Positions 15,901 through 20,759 of a DNA stretch of 20,759 nucleotides are shown one piece after another. Location of the stretch: positions 1-20,759 of the forward strand of contig CAJWGZ010000011.1 of the NCBI GenBank assembly GCA_913041075.1. Reading direction: 5' to 3'. The stretch comes from an uncultured Fidelibacterota bacterium (GTDB taxonomy: Bacteria > Fidelibacterota > Marinisomatia > Marinisomatales > TCS55). Position 1 is the stretch's first letter. Every line of letters begins with the position of its first letter. Made by a program: the position numbers and the translations under genes. The notes under the pieces were generated by a model, which searched no databases, had not been told where the DNA came from, and saw only the letters and a list, made by a program, of their open reading frames with translations.

Positions 15901-16682
15901 CGACTGTAAAAAATAAGTAGATCATCATTATCAAGCACCGCGTCACTTTCACCCTCAAACTGAACAGCAATTTCGACCAGATTATCGGGGATTGACCGAT
16001 AGGATATGGCGCCGGTGATCTCACTGTTACGATCGCGACCCATATTGGAGCCCGTGAAAACCATGAAACTGCGAGGATTTCGCTCCGTCAGGTTGGCGCC
16101 ACTGGCTGAAATAGCGCTGGCCGGGAGGGCAGTGATACCATCGCTGCTAACAGTAAAGCGCAGCCACTGACCGGTCGGCAAACTGGAACGCTGCAGTTTT
16201 TGACGCTGGTTAGGCTGCAGCCATTGCTTGGCGATGGGCCAATTCACTACACGGTGCTTCAGTAGTCTGGTCTGCCTATTGCTTGGTACAACTTGTTGTG
16301 CAGGCGCATTGGCGTAGCGACAGGTGATCAAGATCTGCTCAAAAAAGTGGTTTTCGTCCGCAGTAGGGTCAATTTCCAGTGTCGCCACATATAGATTTTG
16401 CAGCCGCTGGCTTTGAATCCAGCGTATACCGTCACCTTCTGGCACTGACCAATTTCGGGGAAAATTTCGTTTGGTCTCAGATCGGATATCCAGGTCAGGG
16501 TAATCTGCGGTCGGTGTACCAATCAGCAGATGAATCGGTTTGAGATCATCTTCTGATCCGGGAACTATATCAATGCGCAGTATGAGCCGCTGTGCGGTTG
16601 ATTCAGTAATGGTATAATCAATACCAGCCTGGGTATTTGCTATAAACAGGATTGGTAAAATTCGTTTAAATAGCGGCAGCAT
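12924..16682 (-). CDS. porU: Type IX secretion system sortase PorU (peptidase C25 family)
   Basis: PorU is the cell-surface sortase that removes the C-terminal signal of T9SS cargo and attaches the cargo to lipopolysaccharide. The 1252-residue protein has a signal peptide (about 1-19, MLPLFKRILPILFIANTQA), a long N-terminal region, a C25 peptidase domain at about 550-905, and a FlgD-like C-terminal domain at about 1158-1252 (FPNPF near 1165, WDGRDKYGD at 1214-1222, GVYLYRVK). The likely catalytic pair is His783 in INYIGHGS and Cys818 in AGTCSWGHFD. GRYPAKT, DKIIQYE and LFGDPGMPL also match the family. The WDGRD.YGD...GVYLYR ending favours PorU over a gingipain-like secreted cargo protease. 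porV, its usual partner, is not in the window. No clear Shine-Dalgarno precedes the ATG. Confidence 0.85.
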   Translation of the reverse strand: MLPLFKRILPILFIANTQAGIDYTITESTAQRLILRIDIVPGSEDDLKPIHLLIGTPTADYPDLDIRSETKRNFPRNWSVPEGDGIRWIQSQRLQNLYVATLEIDPTADENHFFEQILITCRYANAPAQQVVPSNRQTRLLKHRVVNWPIAKQWLQPNQRQKLQRSSLPTGQWLRFTVSSDGITALPASAISASGANLTERNPRSFMVFTGSNMGRDRNSEITGAISYRSIPDNLVEIAVQFEGESDAVLDNDDLLIFYSRGASGVDHNGLDISHHQNLYFTENNYWLLIPDDNTLQGKRVASIEPLTSTGVTMDYGISPFYVETDLINPFAGGLAWAGAAIMNGSSHTAVTTMDSPNPLVDVHVTMGFLGNSSSIDAQANPAHLLEIYHGSRDALQTTNSWAGLIKSDVSFSFSGNRLNDGVNIFIIDNESTNSYSQPHFDYLVGDYGRNLDDQGLPYEFFAPIHSNATTFRITAESEITIWDITNIAVPKAVTLSNDNSGYRFDVNLPQDTLARYCAFTATQLNLISSVTLIENHSFSELRNSASGVAHLVIGPPDFSAVTAPLVTHRVSSRYIDLDQIYDEFTGGNADPVAIRYFIQWTQENWLEPKPYCVLLMGDADYDYRNITQQSSIQVPTIEIGNGFNHRAADDRLAAFNGLIPDIAIGRYPAKTVADVATFVDKIIQYETDPDYGLWRQRVTLVADDAARPEPVHGSIATGKSHTQNSEIIAGLVAPGIEIRKLYMMEFPEVSNASLYGVVKPDATQALLDILTEGTAIINYIGHGSAHQWAQERLLYQDNDLNSIQTENKLPLWIAGTCSWGHFDEIETEAFSEEVIRMENNGASAIISTSRLITVSSNAYFTREIFKSIFPDGAVTTEPIGVIMQAVKDGSPSGELFHLFGDPGMPLALPYQTASLTNISPDTLRTLDTARVSGTQNIISGGSGLGFITLRDAERPVTREYIINSTEQELSYTLPGGTLFKGQFSFNGSAFSTLLRVPKDISYSDATGTINVYMVFAGDPAQEALGTLANIALAGGDPVADIVGPIISFENETGRQIRSGDHLSANEPLFLRLSDPLGINLTGEVGHEILITDLVAAVESDITHLFLYDENSITTGKIALANLANNEEIEIHVKAWDNANNPAELTIKLYITDDQGLRLFNVFNFPNPFASETQFSFEISSTAEISVDIYTLGGRKIRQISPQSVNAGYNFINWDGRDKYGDILANGVYLYRVKAINGNESVSTIGKIAKYQ

Positions 16683-16817
16683 TGCTGGGTGAATTTAGAA
16701 CCAATGGTTGGTATTGAGTTTGAATTATGACGATTTAATGATGTATGTTTTATGTGGGATTTCTTACGAAAATTAATTATTTCAGTTCCATATAATTCTA
16801 GCCGGAGAATGAATTAG
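16683..16817. promoter_or_regulatory. Divergent intergenic region between porU and acn
   Basis: This 135-bp A/T-rich stretch separates the minus-strand porU-maf-rodZ genes from the plus-strand acn-serA genes and should hold both promoters. On the plus strand a perfect TATAAT lies at 16791-16796, but no good -35 is found at 16-18 bp, and it would leave a leader of only about 15 nt. GGAG at 16804-16807 is the likely acn ribosome site. A small palindrome, ACCAA-TGG-TTGGT, is at 16700-16712 near the porU start. Confidence 0.45.
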
Positions 16818-19079
16818 ATGTTTGATTTGCACATGATCGAATTGGTGTACAGCCAGTTGACCGATCGTGTTGATGCAGCGAAAAAAGTTCTGCAACGCCC
16901 CTTAACAGCGGCGGAAAAGGTGTTGTACAGCCACGGCTATGATCCCCAGATAAACGAAGAATTCAGTCGCGGGGAATCATATGTAGAATTTTCTCCGGAC
17001 CGGGTTGCAATGCAGGATGCTACAGCCCAGATGGCCTTGTTGCAATTTATGATGGCCGGCAAGGATAAGGTGGCGGCACCCACCACTGTTCATTGCGATC
17101 ACCTGATTCAGGCCAAGGTCAATGCTGGTACAGATTTATCTGTCGCCAAGGATATCAATGGGGAGGTGTATGATTTTTTAGAATCTGTTTCAAATAAATA
17201 TGGGATCGGATTCTGGAAACCGGGTGCTGGTATCATCCACCAAGTCATTCTTGAAAATTACGCTTTTCCCGGAGGTATGATGATTGGTACGGATAGTCAC
17301 ACCGTAAATGCCGGCGGACTGGGGATGGTCGCCATTGGTGTTGGTGGAGCGGATGCAGTGGATGTTATGGCTGATATGCCTTGGGAATTATTGTTCCCTA
17401 GATTGATCGGTGTCAAACTTACTGGGGAATTAAATGGTTGGGCATCTGCTAAAGATGTTATCCTGAAAGTGGCCGGAATTCTTACCGTTAAAGGCGGTAC
17501 GGGTGCCATTGTGGAGTATTTTGGTCCTGGTGCCGAAAAACTATCCTGTACGGGTAAGGGTACAATTTGCAATATGGGTGCTGAAATAGGTGCCACAACA
17601 TCGCTTTTCGGTTTCGATAAAACCATGGTCAAATATCTGAACGCTACCGGGCGGGCCGAGGTAGCAGAACGGGCCAGTACAATTGCTGATTATTTACGGG
17701 CAGATCCAGAAGTATATGCAAATCCTGATGTTTACTTTGACCAGATAGTAGAAATCAATTTGTCAGAACTGGAACCACACCTAAACGGACCTTTTACACC
17801 CGATCGAGCTACACCCATTTCTCAGATGGCAGCAGCAGCTGAAACCAACGGCTGGCCCACCAAGATCGAAGTTAGTCTTATCGGTTCCTGCACCAATTCT
17901 TCCTATGAGGATATTTCGAGGTCTGCATCCATTGCCAAACAGGCTGTTCATAAACAACTCAAGGTCAAAAGTGACCTTACCATAACACCGGGGAGTGAAC
18001 AGGTTCGCTACACCGTGGAAAGGGATGGCTATTTGGATGTGTTTGAGGAAATTGGCGGTGTGGTCCTGGCCAATGCCTGTGGGCCGTGTATTGGTCAGTG
18101 GGCCCGACACAGTGATGACCCCCAGCGCAAGAATACCATTGTAACGTCCTTTAACCGCAATTTTGCCAAACGTAATGACGGCAATCCCAATACCCATGCG
18201 TTTGTAGGCTCACCAGAACTGGTCACAGCGCTTGCTATTGCCGGTGATCTGACTTTCAACCCGCTGGAGGATACGCTGGTGAACGCTGCGGCAGAGGAAG
18301 TAAAACTGGATCCGCCGGTTGGAGTAGATCTGCCGCAGAACGGCTTTGCAGTGGAGGAATTGGGCTATCAGGCCGCTGATGAAGATGGTAGCACAACGGA
18401 AGTGATCGTAAACCCCGATTCTGAACGACTACAACTACTCACTCCTTTTGAACCGTGGGCGGGCGAGAATTTAACGGGCTTGAAGTTGCTCATAAAAGCA
18501 CAGGGTAAATGCACTACAGATCATATTTCCATGGCAGGGCCATGGCTGCGGTTCCGTGGTCATCTGGATAATATTTCCGATAATATGCTTACCGGGGCAG
18601 TGAATTTTTTCAATGGTGAGAGCAATGCTGTCAAAAATCAGCTCACGGGGGAATATGGTCCCGTGCCAGAAGTCCAGCGGAATTATAAAAAGAATGGCAT
18701 CCCAACGATTGTAGTGGGTGATGAAAATTATGGGGAAGGTTCTTCCCGTGAACATGCCGCCATGGAACCCCGTCATCTTGGTGTCCGGGCAGTTCTCGTT
18801 AAATCGTTTGCCAGAATTCACGAGACCAATTTGAAAAAACAAGGTGTTCTGGCGCTGACTTTTATTAATAAATTAGATTATGACAAGATTTTGGAAGATG
18901 ATACTTTTGCATTTATGGATCTCGCTGAATTTCAAACCGGAAAAACAATAAAGATAAAAATTATACATAACGATGGAAGTGTTGATATTGTTGAATGTAA
19001 TCATACGTATAATGAAGCACAAATTGCTTGGTTCAGGGCTGGATCTGCCCTGAATCTCATTCGTGAAACTCAGGGATAA
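16818..19079 (+). CDS. acn: Aconitate hydratase, mitochondrial type
   Basis: Aconitase interconverts citrate and isocitrate through cis-aconitate in the TCA cycle. The 753 residues match the mitochondrial-type (not AcnA/IRP or AcnB) form. The three cluster-binding cysteines are Cys358 in GSCTNSSYED and Cys421 and Cys424 in ANACGPCIGQW. The catalytic serine is Ser642 in YGEGSSREHA. These numbers are the same as those used for mature bovine mitochondrial aconitase, so the enzyme is nearly gap-free against it. CDHLIQAK (93-100) and GTDSHTVNAGGLG (157-169) are also intact. The ATG is preceded by GGAG with a 10-nt spacer. serA begins 3 bp after the stop, so the two are probably co-transcribed. Confidence 0.97.
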   Translation: MFDLHMIELVYSQLTDRVDAAKKVLQRPLTAAEKVLYSHGYDPQINEEFSRGESYVEFSPDRVAMQDATAQMALLQFMMAGKDKVAAPTTVHCDHLIQAKVNAGTDLSVAKDINGEVYDFLESVSNKYGIGFWKPGAGIIHQVILENYAFPGGMMIGTDSHTVNAGGLGMVAIGVGGADAVDVMADMPWELLFPRLIGVKLTGELNGWASAKDVILKVAGILTVKGGTGAIVEYFGPGAEKLSCTGKGTICNMGAEIGATTSLFGFDKTMVKYLNATGRAEVAERASTIADYLRADPEVYANPDVYFDQIVEINLSELEPHLNGPFTPDRATPISQMAAAAETNGWPTKIEVSLIGSCTNSSYEDISRSASIAKQAVHKQLKVKSDLTITPGSEQVRYTVERDGYLDVFEEIGGVVLANACGPCIGQWARHSDDPQRKNTIVTSFNRNFAKRNDGNPNTHAFVGSPELVTALAIAGDLTFNPLEDTLVNAAAEEVKLDPPVGVDLPQNGFAVEELGYQAADEDGSTTEVIVNPDSERLQLLTPFEPWAGENLTGLKLLIKAQGKCTTDHISMAGPWLRFRGHLDNISDNMLTGAVNFFNGESNAVKNQLTGEYGPVPEVQRNYKKNGIPTIVVGDENYGEGSSREHAAMEPRHLGVRAVLVKSFARIHETNLKKQGVLALTFINKLDYDKILEDDTFAFMDLAEFQTGKTIKIKIIHNDGSVDIVECNHTYNEAQIAWFRAGSALNLIRETQG

Positions 19080-19082
19080 ATC

Positions 19083-20660
19083 ATGCTGAGAGTTCTTGTT
19101 TCTGATCCCGTTACCGATTCTGGTAATGCCGTCCTGAAGGATGCTGGTCTGGATATCGTGTATGAACCTGATGCGGATAAAGCTGCCCTGTTGAAAATTG
19201 TACCTAACGTTGATGGTTGGATCATCCGCAGTGGCACAACTATTGATCAAGACCTGATCGAAGCAGCAGATAAACTGCAAGTCATCGGCCGGGCCGGCGT
19301 TGGTGTTGACAATATCGATATTCCAGCAGCAACTCAAAAAGGTATCGTTGTAATGAATACGCCTGATGTAAATACGGTTTCAGCTGCAGAACATACTGTC
19401 GGTATCATGCTTGCTTTAGCGCGGAATATTTCCATCGGTCATCAGGGATTAAATATTGGAGAATGGAATCGCCATGCCCTCGTAGGTACGGAACTCAGGA
19501 ATAAAACAATTGGTATCGTTGGATTGGGTAAGATTGGCCGCGAAGTAATGAGCCGCTGTTTGTCATTTGGCATGCGCATTCTGGGCTACGATCCCTACAT
19601 CACTGAAAATCTCTTTAGTGCTGATGAAATTACCCTCACGGATCTTGATACATTAACCAGAGAATCGGATTTTATTACCCTGCATGTACCCATGCTGGAT
19701 TCAACCCGCAACCTTTTCGATCTGGAACGCTTGCAGAAGATGAAACCTACGGCCCGGATCATTAATGTGGCCCGGGGAGGTATCATTAATGAGAACGATC
19801 TGGCCGCCGCCATCCAAGATGGCGTCATAGCCGGAGCGGCGGTGGACGTATTTGTGGATGAGCCTATTAACAAGGATCATCCCCTGGTCAACCTTGAGAA
19901 TGTTTTACTCACCCCTCACCTTGGTGCTTCTACGAAAGAAGCAAAGGAAGGTGTATCGGTCACCATCTGCGAAATGGTTAGTGATTATCTAGTGAATTAT
20001 AAGCTTTCCAGCGCGCTCAACATACCGATCAGTGATATAACAGTTTTAAAGCAGATACAGCCCCATTTAAACCTGGTGGAAAAAATGGGTATCATTCAAG
20101 GACAATTGGCCAAGGGTGCCATTGAAAAAGTTCGTATGGAAGTACAGGGTTCTTTTGATGATTTTAAACCATTGATTTTGGCCTTTATAAAAGGACTATT
20201 GAACGACCGTATACCTGAGCGAGTTAATTTCATCAATGCGGAATTATTGGCCAAGGAGCGGGGTATTGTTATTGAATACGGTACCACCAATGAGGAAGGT
20301 GCATATACGAATATAGTCCAAACAAAGGTCACAACGAAAAACGAGGAAAATTCCATTACCGGAAGTGTGTTTGATGGGAATCAATTGCGCTTAGTTAACA
20401 TTCTAGGCTATGAAATGGACTTGAATCCCACTGGCAACATGTTGTTTGTCAAAAATAAGGATGTGCCCGGTGTTATTGGAAAAGTCGGTACATTGCTCGG
20501 CAAGCACGAGATCAATATTGGAGCCTACCTGTTAAGCAATGCTGAACATCAGGATGAAGCATTTGCTGCAATTCGGTTGGATAGTCCAGCGCCTGCTGAT
20601 GTACTGAACTTACTTATGGAAATCCCTGAAATTATTTCAGTACACCAACTGCATTGTTAG
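19083..20660 (+). CDS. serA: D-3-phosphoglycerate dehydrogenase, long form with ACT domain
   Basis: SerA oxidises 3-phosphoglycerate to 3-phosphohydroxypyruvate with NAD, the first step of serine synthesis. The 525 residues fit the long form: substrate and NAD domains (RAGVGVDNID at 70-79, GLGKIG at 147-152), the catalytic set Arg231 in NVARGG, Glu260 in DVFVDEP and His279 in TPHLGAST, then an allosteric substrate-binding-like domain (about 320-445) and an ACT domain (about 452-525, VPGVIGKVGTLLG), which commonly senses serine. AGGGA lies about 6 nt before the ATG, inside the end of acn. The pairing with aconitase is not a pathway pair I recognise. Confidence 0.96.
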   Translation: MLRVLVSDPVTDSGNAVLKDAGLDIVYEPDADKAALLKIVPNVDGWIIRSGTTIDQDLIEAADKLQVIGRAGVGVDNIDIPAATQKGIVVMNTPDVNTVSAAEHTVGIMLALARNISIGHQGLNIGEWNRHALVGTELRNKTIGIVGLGKIGREVMSRCLSFGMRILGYDPYITENLFSADEITLTDLDTLTRESDFITLHVPMLDSTRNLFDLERLQKMKPTARIINVARGGIINENDLAAAIQDGVIAGAAVDVFVDEPINKDHPLVNLENVLLTPHLGASTKEAKEGVSVTICEMVSDYLVNYKLSSALNIPISDITVLKQIQPHLNLVEKMGIIQGQLAKGAIEKVRMEVQGSFDDFKPLILAFIKGLLNDRIPERVNFINAELLAKERGIVIEYGTTNEEGAYTNIVQTKVTTKNEENSITGSVFDGNQLRLVNILGYEMDLNPTGNMLFVKNKDVPGVIGKVGTLLGKHEINIGAYLLSNAEHQDEAFAAIRLDSPAPADVLNLLMEIPEIISVHQLHC

Positions 20661-20685
20661 GCGCACCATTAATACCACTTAATCC

Positions 20686-20759
20686 ATGAGCATTGAGGGA
20701 CAAACCCCCATCCATATTGCTGGATCAGGCATCGCTGGTATGACTGCAGCAATTAACCT
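20686..20759 (+). CDS. Probable FAD-dependent oxidoreductase, N-terminal fragment
   Basis: An ATG 25 bp after serA opens a frame that runs off the right edge. The 24 visible residues, MSIEGQTPIHIAGSGIAGMT and then AAIN and the next residues, form a strand-GxGxxG-helix dinucleotide-binding motif (GSGIAG) typical of FAD-dependent oxidoreductases and geranylgeranyl reductase-like proteins. A TAA lies in frame two codons before this ATG, so no longer start is possible. There is no clear Shine-Dalgarno. No terminator lies between serA and this gene, so it probably belongs to the same transcript. The substrate cannot be told from this fragment. Confidence 0.7.
   Translation, partial: MSIEGQTPIHIAGSGIAGMTAAIN

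Noticed and set aside
12924..16682. A gingipain-like secreted cargo protease instead of PorU
   Set aside because: The C-terminal WDGRDKYGD...GVYLYRVK pattern, the LFGDPGMPL segment and the overall length fit PorU better, though only a profile search could fully exclude a cargo protease.
17781..18197. 138-codon open frame on the minus strand inside acn
   Set aside because: It covers the antisense of the cluster-binding cysteine region of aconitase and is a shadow of that conserved frame.
18873..19337. 154-codon open frame on the minus strand across the acn/serA junction
   Set aside because: It is antisense to two genes with fully intact family motifs, and its translation shows no recognisable domain.
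1..20759. Mobile elements, CRISPR arrays, toxin-antitoxin pairs or a defence island
   Set aside because: No transposase, integrase, repeat-spacer array or short two-gene toxin module was found. Every stretch longer than about 160 bases is occupied by a recognised gene.

Overview
The window reads as part of a chromosome from a Gram-negative bacterium of the Fibrobacteres-Chlorobi-Bacteroidetes (FCB) group. Three things point there: a type IX secretion (T9SS) sortase of the PorU type with a FlgD-like C-terminal domain, a MurE carrying the DNPR motif of meso-diaminopimelate-adding enzymes, and a mitochondrial-type aconitase. A Marinimicrobia (SAR406)-like lineage is my best guess, but the sequence alone does not prove it. 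No mobile element, phage gene, CRISPR array, tRNA or rRNA was seen.

Region 1 (1-11299, minus strand) is a classical division and cell wall (dcw) cluster. In transcription order it is mraZ, rsmH, ftsL, ftsI, murE, murF, mraY, murD, ftsW, murG and the first 39 codons of murC, which runs off the left edge. All ten junctions overlap, most by 1 or 4 nucleotides, so there is no intergenic DNA for over 11 kb. The genes cover the cytoplasmic Mur ligase steps (murC, D, E, F), the lipid-linked steps (mraY, murG) and the septal synthase pair FtsW/FtsI with FtsL. RsmH modifies 16S rRNA, and MraZ is the probable autoregulator.

Region 2 (11300-11458) is the control region in front of mraZ. It has a candidate promoter, two TGGGT boxes at exact 10-bp spacing (a likely MraZ operator), and a second TGGGT pair in the opposite orientation just after the upstream gene.

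Region 3 (11459-16682, minus strand) holds porU, maf and rodZ, in that transcription order, feeding toward the dcw cluster. PorU is an outer-membrane-associated C25-family sortase. Maf is a house-cleaning nucleotide pyrophosphatase. RodZ is a membrane-anchored cell shape protein.

Region 4 (16683-20759) starts with a 135-bp divergent intergenic stretch, followed on the plus strand by aconitase and, 3 bp later, D-3-phosphoglycerate dehydrogenase (serA). The first 24 codons of a probable FAD-dependent oxidoreductase follow and run off the right edge.

Most of the window is conserved housekeeping DNA and I found no clearly new system. The points most worth a second look are the inverted TGGGT boxes around the mraZ leader, the placement of the T9SS sortase upstream of the wall cluster, the fully overlapped dcw operon, and a His-to-Arg change in the usually conserved GKGHE motif of MurE.
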